Source: Gammaproteobacteria bacterium (lineage in GTDB: Bacteria > Pseudomonadota > Gammaproteobacteria > Steroidobacterales > GCA-2729495). Taken from it: a stretch of DNA of 40,802 nt. Position 1 is the stretch's first letter, and each line of letters starts with the position of its first letter. The stretch lies in NCBI GenBank assembly GCA_027293165.1, contig JAPUGB010000065.1, forward strand, positions 1 through 40,802, read 5' to 3'. A model generated the notes under the pieces. The model did no database searches. It had not been told where the DNA came from and saw only the letters and a program-made list of their open reading frames with translations. A program made the position numbers and the translations under genes. Positions 16,223-25,737 of this stretch are shown here, in pieces.

Positions 16223-17130
16223 TGGCAATGGAAACAACTGACGCTCGTATCAAGATCGCGATACAGAAATCCGGCCGGCTGACTGAACATTCGTTGGAAT
16301 TGCTGCAGCAGTGCGGGCTGAAATACAGCCGCGGCCGCGATCAGCTGATCGGATTCGGCGAGAACATGCCGGTTGATTTCCTGCTGGTCCGGGACGACGA
16401 CATCCCCGGGCTGGTGCGCGAGGATGTCTGTGATCTCGGCATCGTCGGCATGAACGTGCTCGAAGAAAAGCGGCTGGAATTCCGCGCGGCCGGCCAGGAC
16501 GCGCCGTTCCGGCTGATCCAGGAGCTGGACTTCGGGCATTGCCTGCTGTCGTTCGCCTATCCCGAGAACGGCGCAATTCAGTCGTTGGACGACATCGATG
16601 GGCAGCGGATTGCGACCAGCTACCCATGGATTGTCAAGGACTTCCTGAAGCGGCGAAACGTCAATGCCGAGGTCGTCGAATTCTCGGGCGCCGTCGAAAT
16701 CGCCCCCAACCTCGGGCGTGCCGAACTGATCTGCGACCTGGTCTCGACCGGCTCTACGCTGGCGGCGAACAAGCTCACCCAGGGCGAGACGCTCCTTGAA
16801 AGCTCTGCGGCGCTGATTCAAACGCCGGTGGAAATTCCGGCATCGAAGTCCGAGTGGGTCAATCGGCTGCTGCAGCGTATTTCCGGGGTGCAGCAGGTTC
16901 GCGAAAGCAAATACATCATGATGCACGCACCGCGATCAGCCTTGCCCAAGATATCCGCATTGCTGCCCGGCGCCGAAGCCCCGACGGTGCTGCCACTCGA
17001 AGGCTGCGACGACAAAGTAGCGGTGCACGTCGTCTGTCGCGAGACCGTGTTCTGGGAAACCCTCGAGCAACTCAAGGAAGCTGGCGCCAGTTCCCTCCTG
17101 GTCGTGCCGGTGGAGAAAATGCTGGCATGA
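16222..17130 (+). CDS. hisG: ATP phosphoribosyltransferase, long (HisG-L) form
   Basis: The 302-residue enzyme of the first step of histidine synthesis joins ATP and PRPP and is the feedback target of histidine. Landmarks are IAIQKSGRL near 11-19, the VCDLGIVGMNVL strand, and the PRPP-binding ELICDLVSTGSTLAANKL near 170-187. A C-terminal ACT-like regulatory domain occupies about 230-300. Because the regulatory domain is present, no hisZ is needed. Its TGA overlaps the hisD ATG (ATGA). A second in-frame ATG two codons on could also start it. Confidence 0.96.
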   Translation: MAMETTDARIKIAIQKSGRLTEHSLELLQQCGLKYSRGRDQLIGFGENMPVDFLLVRDDDIPGLVREDVCDLGIVGMNVLEEKRLEFRAAGQDAPFRLIQELDFGHCLLSFAYPENGAIQSLDDIDGQRIATSYPWIVKDFLKRRNVNAEVVEFSGAVEIAPNLGRAELICDLVSTGSTLAANKLTQGETLLESSAALIQTPVEIPASKSEWVNRLLQRISGVQQVRESKYIMMHAPRSALPKISALLPGAEAPTVLPLEGCDDKVAVHVVCRETVFWETLEQLKEAGASSLLVVPVEKMLA

Positions 17131-18455
17131 ATACCGAAGGGAGCCGTTTTACCTGGTCTGCGTTATCGGAGGCACAGCAGCGCGCAGCGTTGCAACGGCC
17201 GGCCGCACGTGACCAGCGGGAAACGGTCGAGCAGGTTCGCGCGATCATTCGGGAGGTCAAGCAGAGCGGCGATCGGGCGCTGCGCGAGCTGACCGAAAGA
17301 CTGGACGGGGTGAGATTGACAGACTTCAGAGTTGGCGACCAAGAAGCTGCCGATGCTGGACACGCACTGACGGATGCCCAGAAAAACGCCGTGACCGTGG
17401 CCATCACGAATGTGTCCCGCTTCCACGCGGCCGAGCCTAGCCTGCCGCTGCGGGTCGAGACCGCCGCCGGCGTCGCCTGCGAACGAATCCTGCGGCCGAT
17501 TCCCGCGGTTGGACTGTATGTCCCTGCCGGCACGGCGCCACTCCCGTCCACGGCCATTATGCTGGCCGTGCCGGCCGGCCTCGCCGGCTGCCCGGTCAAA
17601 GTGTTGTGCACACCACCGCGCGCGGACGGGCGGGCGGACCCGGCCGTGGTGTATGCCGCGCAGGAATGCGGCGTTGCTGACATTTTCAAACTCGGCGGCG
17701 CGCAAGCCATCGCTGCGCTGGCTTACGGTACCGAGTCGGTCCCTAAGGTCGACAAGATTTTTGGCCCGGGCAACGCCTGGGTGACCTGCGCGAAAACCGA
17801 GGTCGCCACCGACCCCGCCGGCGCGGCTTTCGATATGCCGGCCGGCCCAACCGAGCTGATGGTCATTGCCGATGCGGCCGCCAATCCGCGTGCGGTCGCA
17901 CTCGATTTGCTGTCCCAGGCGGAACACGGCGCCGATTCCCAGGTCGTGCTGGTCACCGACGCACCCGAACTCGCAGACGCGGTTGCGGACGCCGTGCAAG
18001 CGGCGCTTCCCGCGCTGCCGAGGCGCCCTATCATCGAGCAGGCGCTGCGGAACAGCTTGACGATTCTGGTAGACAATGTGCCGCAAGCCATCGATGTGGC
18101 CAATGCTTATGCGGCCGAGCACTTGATAATTCAAGTAACAAACCCGAGGCAATATATTGATAGCATTAAGAATGCAGGTTCCGTATTTTTGGGTCCATGG
18201 ACTCCGGAATCGGTCGGCGACTACTGCAGCGGGACTAACCACGTGTTGCCGACCTACGGATATGCCCGCGCCTACAGCGGCCTGTCAACCCGTGATTTCC
18301 AGAAGCAGATTTCGGTCCAGGAGCTGACCGAAGCCGGCCTGCGCGGGCTTGCCCCCACCGTCGAGGCGCTGGCCGAACTCGAAGGCCTGGATGCCCATGC
18401 AGAAGCCGTGCGGGTGCGGCTGAACCCGGGCAGCGGGAGCGCGAATCATGAGTAA
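17127..18455 (+). CDS. hisD: Histidinol dehydrogenase
   Basis: The 442-residue Zn- and NAD-dependent enzyme performs the last two oxidations, histidinol to histidine. Starting at the ATG at 17127, which overlaps the hisG stop, gives normal length; longer readings run back into hisG. Landmarks are LYVPAGTAPLPSTAIM, KIFGPGNAWVTCAK, the Zn-site SQAEHGADSQVVLVT (about 268-282) and VGDYCSGTNHVLPTYGYAR near 370. It overlaps hisC by 8 nt. Confidence 0.97.
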   Translation: MNTEGSRFTWSALSEAQQRAALQRPAARDQRETVEQVRAIIREVKQSGDRALRELTERLDGVRLTDFRVGDQEAADAGHALTDAQKNAVTVAITNVSRFHAAEPSLPLRVETAAGVACERILRPIPAVGLYVPAGTAPLPSTAIMLAVPAGLAGCPVKVLCTPPRADGRADPAVVYAAQECGVADIFKLGGAQAIAALAYGTESVPKVDKIFGPGNAWVTCAKTEVATDPAGAAFDMPAGPTELMVIADAAANPRAVALDLLSQAEHGADSQVVLVTDAPELADAVADAVQAALPALPRRPIIEQALRNSLTILVDNVPQAIDVANAYAAEHLIIQVTNPRQYIDSIKNAGSVFLGPWTPESVGDYCSGTNHVLPTYGYARAYSGLSTRDFQKQISVQELTEAGLRGLAPTVEALAELEGLDAHAEAVRVRLNPGSGSANHE

Positions 18456-19506
18456 TTTGCTCGATCTCGCCCGGCCAGAGATCCGGGCCCTGCATGCCTA
18501 TCGCGCGGCCGGAACTGAGGATGGCCTCATCCGGCTGAATGCGAACGAGACACCATGGCCGGCCACGGGCGGTGGCGACGGCCTGAACCGGTATCCGGAC
18601 GAACGACCGTTGACGTTGACCGGGCGCCTTGCCGCGCACTACGGTCTCGAGCCTGACGGGGTGCTGCTGACCCGGGGCAGCAGCGATGCGATCGACTTGC
18701 TGCTGCGTGGGTTTTGTCGCGCCGGCCGCGACGAAATCGTCATCTGTCCACCGACCTTCGGTATGTACCGGGTATATGCAGACATCCAGGGCGCAGCGGT
18801 ACGCGAGGTGCCGCTGGTTCGCGACCGCGGGTTTGCGCTCGACTGCCCGGCCCTCATCAATGGGTGGCAGTCGACATCGAAACTGCTGTTTCTGTGCTCA
18901 CCGAATAACCCGACCGGCAACCGCGTTCCGGACGTCGAACTGGATGAACTCTGCGCGGCGTTGGCCGGTCGGGGGCTGGTGGTCGTCGACGGTGCCTATA
19001 TCGAGTTCGCGGACAGCGACCCGACCAACCAACTGCTGCAACGACACGACAATGTCGTGGTGCTGAGAACGCTGTCAAAGGCATTTGGCCTGGCCGGTAT
19101 CCGCTGTGGCGCCCTGCTCGCCCGGGCGGAAATTATCAGCTTGCTCGGGCCGGTCCTGCCGCCCTACGCGTTTCCGACGCCCAGTCTGGAAGCCGCACAG
19201 CGCTGCCTGGAGCAAGCCGGCGGTGACGAACTGGCGACACGCATTGCCATACTGACGGCAGAGCGGGTCCGTTTGGCTGATGAACTGGCGCAGCTGGACA
19301 CCGTGACGCGGGTCTGGCCGAGCGAAGCCAATTTCCTGCTGGTGGAATTCGGCGATCCTGGGCGGGCCGTCGCAGCGGCACGAAAGGGCGGCGTGCTGGT
19401 CCGTGATTTCAGCGAAGAGCCCGAATTGGACGGGTGCTTGCGAATCACGGTCGGCGATGCGGACCAGAATAATCAACTATTAACGAGCCTCAGAAACGAT
19501 GAATAA
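18448..19506 (+). CDS. hisC: Histidinol-phosphate aminotransferase
   Basis: The 352-residue fold-type I PLP enzyme converts imidazole-acetol phosphate to histidinol phosphate. The N-terminal IRLNANETPWP (28-38), FLCSPNNPTGN (about 150), VVVDGAYIEFA and the PLP lysine in LRTLSKAFGLAGIRCG (about 210) are all present. The start overlaps the end of hisD by 8 nt and the stop overlaps hisB by 8 nt. Confidence 0.95.
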   Translation: MSNLLDLARPEIRALHAYRAAGTEDGLIRLNANETPWPATGGGDGLNRYPDERPLTLTGRLAAHYGLEPDGVLLTRGSSDAIDLLLRGFCRAGRDEIVICPPTFGMYRVYADIQGAAVREVPLVRDRGFALDCPALINGWQSTSKLLFLCSPNNPTGNRVPDVELDELCAALAGRGLVVVDGAYIEFADSDPTNQLLQRHDNVVVLRTLSKAFGLAGIRCGALLARAEIISLLGPVLPPYAFPTPSLEAAQRCLEQAGGDELATRIAILTAERVRLADELAQLDTVTRVWPSEANFLLVEFGDPGRAVAAARKGGVLVRDFSEEPELDGCLRITVGDADQNNQLLTSLRNDE

Positions 19507-20572
19507 CGGCGATGCCATCATCTTTGTGGATCGCGACGGCACGCTGATTCGCGAACCCGCCGATAGACAGGTTGACCGGCTCGACAAGGTCGAACTGCTG
19601 CCGGGCGTGATAGCCAGCATGCAGCGACTGCGCGACGCTGGCTACGAATTTGTCATGGTCAGTAACCAGGACGGGCGCGGCACCAACAGTTTTCCCGAAG
19701 AGGCCTTTACCCGCGTGCAGGACTTCGTGCTGAGCTTATTCGATTCGCAGGGCCTCCGGTTTCGCGAGGTATTTATCTGCCCACACTTTGAAACCGATGA
19801 ATGCTCCTGCCGCAAACCGAAGCCCGGCCTGGTCGCGGCGTTTATGCGCGATACGCCAGTCGATCGACAACGCAGCATGGTCATAGGCGATCGAGACACG
19901 GACCTGGCGCTGGCCGGCAACCTCGGCGTTCGGGGCTTCAAAGTCGACGCGGACGATCCTGGTGCCTGGGATCGATTGGCCCGCGATATTCTCGACCAGC
20001 CACGCGTTGCCTCGGTCAATCGTAAAACCAGAGAAACGGACATCAGGGTCACGGTTGACCTTGACCGGCAGGGGCCGGCCGAAATCGATACCGGAATCGG
20101 TTATTACGATCACATGCTGGAACAGATCTCGAAACACGGCGGTTTCGCGCTGGCGCTCACTTGCAGCGGTGATCTCCAAGTAGACGAACACCACACCGTC
20201 GAGGACACTGCCCTGGCTCTGGGACAGGCCATGCGCGAAGCGCTGGGCGATAAACGCGGTATCGGGCGCTATGGATTCACGTTGCCGATGGACGAGGCTC
20301 AGGCGCAGGTCGCGATCGATCTAGCTGGCCGGCCGTACCTGGTCTTCGACGGGTCGTTTCCGCGCGAGCGGGTCGGCGGTCTGCCGACCGAACTGGTGCC
20401 GCATTTTTTCCGCTCGCTGTCTGATGCACTCGGTGCAGCAATACACTTGTCCGTGCAAGGCGAGAACGCACACCACATGGTGGAGTCATGCTTCAAAGTC
20501 ACCGGCCGAGCGCTACGCCAGGCGCTGGCGCGCGAAGGCGCGGAGCTTCCAAGCACCAAGGGCCAACTCTGA
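19499..20572 (+). CDS. hisB: Bifunctional histidinol-phosphatase / imidazoleglycerol-phosphate dehydratase
   Basis: The 357-residue fusion is of the gammaproteobacterial type. Residues 1 to about 165 are a HAD phosphatase with nucleophile D11 and acid D13 in FVDRDGTL, and a zinc loop with C94, H96, C102 and C104. The rest is the IGP dehydratase, with DHMLEQISKHGGF, DEHHTVEDTALALGQA and ENAHHMVESCFK supplying the metal-binding histidines. The two activities are the sixth and eighth steps of the pathway. The stop TGA overlaps the hisH ATG. Confidence 0.96.
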   Translation: MNNGDAIIFVDRDGTLIREPADRQVDRLDKVELLPGVIASMQRLRDAGYEFVMVSNQDGRGTNSFPEEAFTRVQDFVLSLFDSQGLRFREVFICPHFETDECSCRKPKPGLVAAFMRDTPVDRQRSMVIGDRDTDLALAGNLGVRGFKVDADDPGAWDRLARDILDQPRVASVNRKTRETDIRVTVDLDRQGPAEIDTGIGYYDHMLEQISKHGGFALALTCSGDLQVDEHHTVEDTALALGQAMREALGDKRGIGRYGFTLPMDEAQAQVAIDLAGRPYLVFDGSFPRERVGGLPTELVPHFFRSLSDALGAAIHLSVQGENAHHMVESCFKVTGRALRQALAREGAELPSTKGQL

Positions 20573-21183
20573 TGTCAGCCGCTCGAGTGGCAATTATCGA
20601 TGGCGGCGGCGCCAATATCGCGTCGCTGCGCTTTGCGCTCGAACGCCTGGCGGTCGAGAGCGAACTGACCGTGGATATCGCAACGATCCGGTCTGCATCA
20701 CACGTGATCCTGCCGGGCGTCGGTGCAGCTGCCGATGCGATGAACCGGTTACGCAAGGCGGGCCTCGATCGCGTGATTCCGGAACTGACGCAGCCCGTGC
20801 TGGGCATATGTCTTGGCCTGCAGTTGTTGCTCGAAGCGTCGGATGAAGACGACGCCGAATGCCTTGGGATTTTGCGCGGCACCGCGCGCCGGTTTGAAGC
20901 GGTTGCGGATCAGCCGGTTCCCCACATGGGCTGGAACCGGATCACCCGAACCAACGGCGGCAGCGTGGTCGGTCTGTTGAACGATATCCCGGATGGTGCG
21001 TATTTCTACTTCGTGCACAGCTATGCGCTCGACGTCAACGCGACAACCGTAGCAAGCGCAACCTATGGCTGGGATTTCTCCGCGGTCGTCATGCACAACA
21101 ACTTCATGGCTACGCAGTTTCACCCGGAACGCTCCGGCGCGCATGGCGCAGCATTGCTGACGAACTTTTTGAGCTGCTACTGA
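20572..21183 (+). CDS. hisH: Imidazole glycerol phosphate synthase, glutaminase subunit
   Basis: The 203-residue class I amidotransferase supplies ammonia to HisF. The ATG at 20572 overlaps the hisB stop (TGATG). The nucleophile cysteine sits in LGICLGLQLLLEAS (about 80) and the catalytic His-Glu pair in TQFHPERSG (about 182). VAIIDGGGANIASL begins the fold. HisA follows after 29 nt. Confidence 0.95.
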   Translation: MSAARVAIIDGGGANIASLRFALERLAVESELTVDIATIRSASHVILPGVGAAADAMNRLRKAGLDRVIPELTQPVLGICLGLQLLLEASDEDDAECLGILRGTARRFEAVADQPVPHMGWNRITRTNGGSVVGLLNDIPDGAYFYFVHSYALDVNATTVASATYGWDFSAVVMHNNFMATQFHPERSGAHGAALLTNFLSCY

Positions 21184-21212
21184 GCATCTGATCCGAGGAG
21201 CACGCGAACGTC

Positions 21213-21953
21213 ATGGAGGTGATCCCCGCCTTAGATCTGCTCGGAGGCCGCTGCGTCCGCCTGTACCAGGGCGATTTCGACCAGGTTACCGTTTACGATC
21301 AGAACCCGATCGATCTGGCCCGGCGCTACCGGGACGCCGGGATGCAACGACTGCACGTCGTCGACTTGGACGGCGCCCGCAGCGGCGAACCGGGGAACCT
21401 GGATTTGATCGCAGAACTGACCGGCGATCTGGGTCTGGCCGTGCAGATCGGTGGCGGCCTTCGCGACCTGGCGCGAGTGCGGACACTGCTGGACACGGGC
21501 GCCAGCCGGGTCGTGATCGGCTCGATGGCCGTGACGGACCCGCAAGCCGTCATCGGCTGGATCAACGAACTCGGCGCCGAGCGCGTTATTCCGGCATTTG
21601 ACGTGAAACTCACCGAACAGGGCGAACCGATGGTCCAAACCCACGGGTGGACAAAAAACAGCGAGCAGACACTGTGGGAACTGATGGACTGCTACGCCGA
21701 GACCGGCGCCATGGACTTTCTCTGTACCGACATAAGCAAGGATGGCACGCTGGCGGGGCCCAACATCGAGTTGTACGCAAGCTGCACCGGTCGTTACCCG
21801 CAAGCCCGGATCATCGCTTCCGGGGGCGTCGCCGGCTTCGACGACCTCACCGCGTTGGCACAGACCGCGGCTGCGGCGGTCGTCACGGGAAAAGCGCTGC
21901 TGGACGGCCGATTGCAACTTGAGGAGATCCAGCGATTCTTGCAAAACGCATAA
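21213..21953 (+). CDS. hisA: Phosphoribosylformimino-5-aminoimidazole carboxamide ribotide isomerase
   Basis: The 246-residue (beta-alpha)8 barrel opens the ring of ProFAR. Catalytic Asp residues are in IPALDLLGG (D8) and [13 protein letters not shown] (about 170-180). The phosphate-binding VQIGGGLRD and IASGGVAG loops are intact. An AGGAG lies 11 nt before the ATG. Its last 19 bases overlap the inferred start of hisF. Confidence 0.96.
   Translation: MEVIPALDLLGGRCVRLYQGDFDQVTVYDQNPIDLARRYRDAGMQRLHVVDLDGARSGEPGNLDLIAELTGDLGLAVQIGGGLRDLARVRTLLDTGASRVVIGSMAVTDPQAVIGWINELGAERVIPAFDVKLTEQGEPMVQTHGWTKNSEQTLWELMDCYAETGAMDFLCTDISKDGTLAGPNIELYASCTGRYPQARIIASGGVAGFDDLTALAQTAAAAVVTGKALLDGRLQLEEIQRFLQNA
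21921..21937 (+). promoter_or_regulatory. Ribosome-binding site and rare AUU start of hisF
   Basis: GAGGAG (21921-21926) lies inside the hisA end and is followed after 8 nt by ATT (21935-21937), then CTT GCA AAA CGC. In the hisF frame a stop codon lies just upstream of ATT, and there is no ATG, GTG or TTG before the conserved first strand. ATT is therefore the only spaced initiation candidate. Confidence 0.65.
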
Positions 21954-22702
21954 TTCCCTGTCTCGATGTGCGCGATGGCCAGGTGGTCAAGGGCGTGCAG
22001 TTCCGCAACCACGAAATCGTGGGTGACATCCTCGCCCTGGCCCAGCGCTATGTTGATGAAGGCGCCGATGAACTCGTGTTTTACGACATCACCGCCAGCC
22101 CCGATGGCCGATCAGTGGATCGCGGCTGGATCAACCGGGTCGCTGAAATCCTGAATATTCCATTCTCCGTGGCTGGCGGAATTCGTAGCGTCGCTGAAGC
22201 CGAAGAAATACTGAATTACGGCGCCGACAAGATTTCGGTTAACACCCCGGCACTGGCCAACCCCGATCTGATCGATGAACTGGCTCGGCGGTTCGGCACG
22301 CAATGCGTGGTAATCGGTATAGACAGCCGCCAGGAGAGCGGCGGCTACCGCGTGTATCAATACACCGGCGATCCGGACAAGACGCGTGAGGCTGGCCGCG
22401 AGACCGTCCAATGGGTACGCGAAGTCCAGGAACGCGGTGCCGGCGAGATCGTCCTGAACTGCATGAACCAGGACGGTGTGCGCCAGGGATACGACGCCGA
22501 GCAGTTGCGACTGGTGCGACAGGCCTGCAACGTACCGCTGATAGCGTCCGGCGGCGCCGGTGCAATGGAACATTTTGCCGATGTGTTCAACCTGGCGCGG
22601 GTCGACGGCGCGTTGGCCGCCAGCGTGTTTCACAAGGCGATAATCGAAATCGGTGATTTGAAGGCCTATCTGCGGGAACGCGGCGTCGAGGTGCGGCTAT
22701 GA
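21935..22702 (+). CDS. hisF: Imidazole glycerol phosphate synthase, cyclase subunit (AUU start)
   Basis: With initiation at ATT 21935 the protein is 255 residues, normal for HisF, and begins (M)[19 protein letters not shown]. This includes the first barrel strand and the catalytic Asp of CLDV. The next ordinary codon, GTG at 21968, would delete both and give 244 residues. The second catalytic Asp is in [17 protein letters not shown] (about 130). With HisH it makes IGP and AICAR. It overlaps hisA by 19 nt and hisE by 4 nt. The function is certain; the start codon is an inference that an uncorrected base error could undo. Confidence 0.9.
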   Translation: MLAKRIIPCLDVRDGQVVKGVQFRNHEIVGDILALAQRYVDEGADELVFYDITASPDGRSVDRGWINRVAEILNIPFSVAGGIRSVAEAEEILNYGADKISVNTPALANPDLIDELARRFGTQCVVIGIDSRQESGGYRVYQYTGDPDKTREAGRETVQWVREVQERGAGEIVLNCMNQDGVRQGYDAEQLRLVRQACNVPLIASGGAGAMEHFADVFNLARVDGALAASVFHKAIIEIGDLKAYLRERGVEVRL

Positions 22703-22992
22703 CAACGGACAACCTGAAATTTCTATCCGAACTTGAGCAGATTCTGCGGCAGCGTGCCGAGGCGGACCCCAGCGAAAGCTACACGGCGATGCTGCTGCAG
22801 AGAGGCCGATCATACATTTCCCAGAAACTCGGCGAAGAAGCCGTCGAATTGGCGATCGCTGGCGTACAAGCGGATGCTGACCGGGTCGTGGCGGAAGCCG
22901 CCGATCTGCTTTACCACCTGCTGGTGCTGTTACAGAGCCATGATCTGCAGCTCGGCGACATAGTGACCGAACTCGAGTCGCGGCATCGCTGA
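22699..22992 (+). CDS. hisE: Phosphoribosyl-ATP pyrophosphatase (stand-alone HisE)
   Basis: This 97-residue all-alpha MazG-like domain hydrolyses PR-ATP to PR-AMP, step 2 of the pathway. [29 protein letters not shown] and [11 protein letters not shown] carry the acidic metal site. In many gammaproteobacteria HisI and HisE are fused; here only the HisE part exists and no HisI domain is encoded upstream. It overlaps hisF by 4 nt (ATGA) and ends the operon. Confidence 0.95.
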   Translation: MTTDNLKFLSELEQILRQRAEADPSESYTAMLLQRGRSYISQKLGEEAVELAIAGVQADADRVVAEAADLLYHLLVLLQSHDLQLGDIVTELESRHR

Positions 22993-23014
22993 GAGAACCC
23001 ACGGTCGGCAAGCC

Positions 23015-23052
23015 CACCGCGTAGCGCCGAATGAGGCCTGAACGTGGCGGTG
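23015..23052. other. Weak stem in the 74-nt gap between his operon and ask-lysA
   Basis: CACCGC (23015-23020) and GCGGTG (23047-23052) can pair across a 26-nt loop between two convergent operons. There is no U-run, so a bidirectional intrinsic terminator is not supported. Confidence 0.2.
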
Positions 23053-23066
23053 CACATTGACAGTGA

Positions 23067-25673
23067 TCAAATCACCAACTCTTCGGCCGGATTCCTAAGG
23101 TTATAGTGCGAACTCATGACGTAGCCGTAGGCACCGGTGTTGGCGATTACCAGCACATCGCCCTCCCGGGTCGGCGGCAGCAGGCGATCGCTGCCCAATC
23201 GATCCCCCGTCTCGCAATTTGGGCCGACGATGTTGACGACCTCGGTCGCGGGTTCATCCGGTCGGCTGATATTGGCAATCTCATGATAAGCGCCATAGAG
23301 CGCCGGACGGATCAGCGAGTTCATCCCGGTGCTGACACCGACATAGCGCACCTGACCCTTTCCCTTGGTTTGGGTAACAGTGGTAACCAATACCCCGGCT
23401 GGAGCAACGACGTACCGGCCCGGCTCCAACCAGATCTCGTAAGCGGGAAACTCTGCACGCAGTTCGCCCAAACCGGCATCCAGTGCGGCCAGGTCCAGCG
23501 GTTGCTGTCCGGGTTTCTCCGGGATACCGAGGCCACCGCCCAGATCCAGGTACTGGACTGCGGGAAACAACCCGGCCGCATCCGCCAGGGTACGACCAAC
23601 GTCGCTCCAATTGTCTGCTTGCAGGATGCCACTGCCGCTGTGGGCGTGCAGCCCAATGACTTCGGCGCCGCAGGCTGCCAGCAACTCGCTGGCTTCTTCC
23701 AATTCGAACGCCGGTATGCCGAACTTCGAGTGCACCCCGGCGGTGCGCACATGTTCGTGGTGGCCGCGCCCCTGTCCGGTATCGAGACGCAGGAACACCT
23801 GGCGACCGGCGAAAGTATCACCCCAGTGACGCAGCGGATGCAGGTTATCCAGCGTCACCCACACTCCCTGGTCCAACCCAAATTGATATTCTTCGCGCGG
23901 TGCAAAATTCGGTGTGAACAGGATCCGATCACGCTCGATATCCGGGAACACCGTCAGCACGCGTTCGATTTCCCCTGGGGAGACGCATTCAAAGTTCAGC
24001 CCACCTGCACCCACGGTTTCCAAAATCTCGGGATTGCTGTTCGCCTTGATCGAGTAGTACACGCGGTCGACCGATCGCAATTTTTCGAGGTCCGAGATTG
24101 CGTTCTCGAGCGTGCCCCGATCGTAAACGTAGGCTGACGAACGCTCCTGCGCGATTTCGATCAAGCGCTCCCGCTTTTCCATCCACCAGGGCGGGCTGAT
24201 TGCCGGCAGCGCCGCCCCGGCCTGCTGCAGTTCCTGCCAGGTTTCGCCAAATACCGCGTCGTCCCGTGCCGGCTGCACCAGCGTCGCGTGCAGCCGCTGC
24301 ACGAGACGCTGCGCCTGTTCTTCTTCGACGACAAAGCTGAGGTTCAGGTCGCTGGCAGCCTGACTGACGAGGTGGATCCGGTGCTCCTCGAACGCCTCCA
24401 GCGCCGGGCCAATCTCGTGCAGCATGGCCCTGATTTTCTGGCCGACCAGACTGACGACCGCGACATCGCGGATGATGCGCACGCGACACAGACGTTCCAG
24501 CCGCTGCTCCAAGCGTTGCAATATGGCGTCGTCCAGCGAATTCGCACTCGGATCCAAGGTCACCGTGACATTGCTCTCAGACGTAGATATTAGATCAATA
24601 GATAATCCTAACTCACTGAAACATAGAAAAGAATCCGAAAGAAAACCGGCCTCCTGCCACATCGACTGGGTCTCCATCGACACCAGCGTGACGCCGCTGC
24701 GCCGGGAAATGGCCTTCAGCCGCGGCGCGTCATCGCCGGCATCGTGGCCGATGCGGGTACCCGGCGAATCAGGCCGCAGCGTGCACTTCACCCACATCGG
24801 GATATTGAATCGGCGCACCGGCGAGACGGACCGGGGATGCAGCACCGTTGCTCCGGTCGCAGCGATTTCCTGAGCCTCCTCATAGCGCAGCGCCCGCAGC
24901 AGCCGCGCACCGGGTACCTCGTGCGGGTTGGCGCTGAACAGACCGGGCACATCGGTCCAGACCTCCAACCGCTGCGCCTGCAGCTTCGCGGCCAGGTAGG
25001 CGGCGGAAACGTCGGAACCGCCGCGGCCCAGCAGCACGCCTTCGCCACGTGCATTGCGGGCAATAAAGCCCTGGGTCAGGACCACGCCGTCAAACTTGCC
25101 AAGACGCTTTTGCAGCTCAGGGTCCGGGTCATAATCGCAGCGCGCGCCCAGATAGTTGGCGCGTTCGCTGCCATTGACCAACTCGATACTGCGCAACAGC
25201 TCGCGCGCATCCAGCCAGTGCACCTCGAGACCCTCGCCTTGCAAATAAGCGGCTCCGAGCGTCGTCGCCATCAGTTCGCCCAGAGCCAACACCGTCGCGT
25301 GTACCGGCGGGCTCACCAAGCGCAGCTGCTTAATTCCTGCAATCAGCTGTTCGAGCTGGACCAGGTAAGGCTGCAGCAGTGTGGTCCCATCGACGCCCAG
25401 ATCGGCAGCCAGCGTTAAATAACGCTCGAAGAACTCAGTCAGCAGCGCATCATCCCCTCCGGCCGTCGCATGGCGCAGCAGTTCCTCCAGCTGGTCGGAG
25501 GTTCCTGCAATCGCCGAATGCACCACCAACGGGCGCATACCGGCGTCGAGCCGGTCGCGCACTAACGCGTGGATCGTTGCCCAGTTGGCTGCCGATGCCA
25601 CGCTGGTGCCGCCGAACTTGAGCACCACCCAAGCGGGTTGTGCGTCGCTGTTTTTGCGTTGTGCCGCATTCAT
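23067..25673 (-). CDS. Bifunctional aspartate kinase / diaminopimelate decarboxylase
   Basis: The 868-residue fusion covers the first and last steps of lysine synthesis. Residues 1 to about 470 are aspartokinase: KFGGTS at 19-24, GRGGSD at 217-221, and two ACT domains from about 326 (VTLVSMETQSMW) and 402 that normally sense lysine or threonine. Residues from about 500 are a PLP alanine-racemase-fold decarboxylase: PLP Lys543 in YYSIKANSN, HSGSG near 678-682, GGG at 712-714, and the dimer-shared CETGD at 820-824. The ATG at 25673 is chosen because longer readings translate a terminator hairpin. Such fusions are known from Xanthomonas and relatives. It may be controlled by the leader upstream. 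Confidence 0.95.
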   Translation of the reverse strand: MNAAQRKNSDAQPAWVVLKFGGTSVASAANWATIHALVRDRLDAGMRPLVVHSAIAGTSDQLEELLRHATAGGDDALLTEFFERYLTLAADLGVDGTTLLQPYLVQLEQLIAGIKQLRLVSPPVHATVLALGELMATTLGAAYLQGEGLEVHWLDARELLRSIELVNGSERANYLGARCDYDPDPELQKRLGKFDGVVLTQGFIARNARGEGVLLGRGGSDVSAAYLAAKLQAQRLEVWTDVPGLFSANPHEVPGARLLRALRYEEAQEIAATGATVLHPRSVSPVRRFNIPMWVKCTLRPDSPGTRIGHDAGDDAPRLKAISRRSGVTLVSMETQSMWQEAGFLSDSFLCFSELGLSIDLISTSESNVTVTLDPSANSLDDAILQRLEQRLERLCRVRIIRDVAVVSLVGQKIRAMLHEIGPALEAFEEHRIHLVSQAASDLNLSFVVEEEQAQRLVQRLHATLVQPARDDAVFGETWQELQQAGAALPAISPPWWMEKRERLIEIAQERSSAYVYDRGTLENAISDLEKLRSVDRVYYSIKANSNPEILETVGAGGLNFECVSPGEIERVLTVFPDIERDRILFTPNFAPREEYQFGLDQGVWVTLDNLHPLRHWGDTFAGRQVFLRLDTGQGRGHHEHVRTAGVHSKFGIPAFELEEASELLAACGAEVIGLHAHSGSGILQADNWSDVGRTLADAAGLFPAVQYLDLGGGLGIPEKPGQQPLDLAALDAGLGELRAEFPAYEIWLEPGRYVVAPAGVLVTTVTQTKGKGQVRYVGVSTGMNSLIRPALYGAYHEIANISRPDEPATEVVNIVGPNCETGDRLGSDRLLPPTREGDVLVIANTGAYGYVMSSHYNLRNPAEELVI

Positions 25674-25737
25674 CTTTGCTGTCGGCCCCAAATCACCGTC
25701 TATGAAGTCCCGGCGGCTACCGGTCCCCGCCACCACT

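Noticed and set aside
17163-18242. A 359-codon open frame antisense to hisD
   Set aside because: It is a GC-rich shadow frame; hisD on the other strand has every family motif, and the antisense translation resembles nothing.
21968-22702. hisF starting at GTG 21968
   Set aside because: This form would lack the first barrel strand and catalytic Asp, and has no Shine-Dalgarno at the right distance.
23106-24137. A 343-codon open frame antisense to the LysA domain
   Set aside because: It lies fully inside a gene with intact catalytic motifs and has no ribosome-binding site or recognisable domain.
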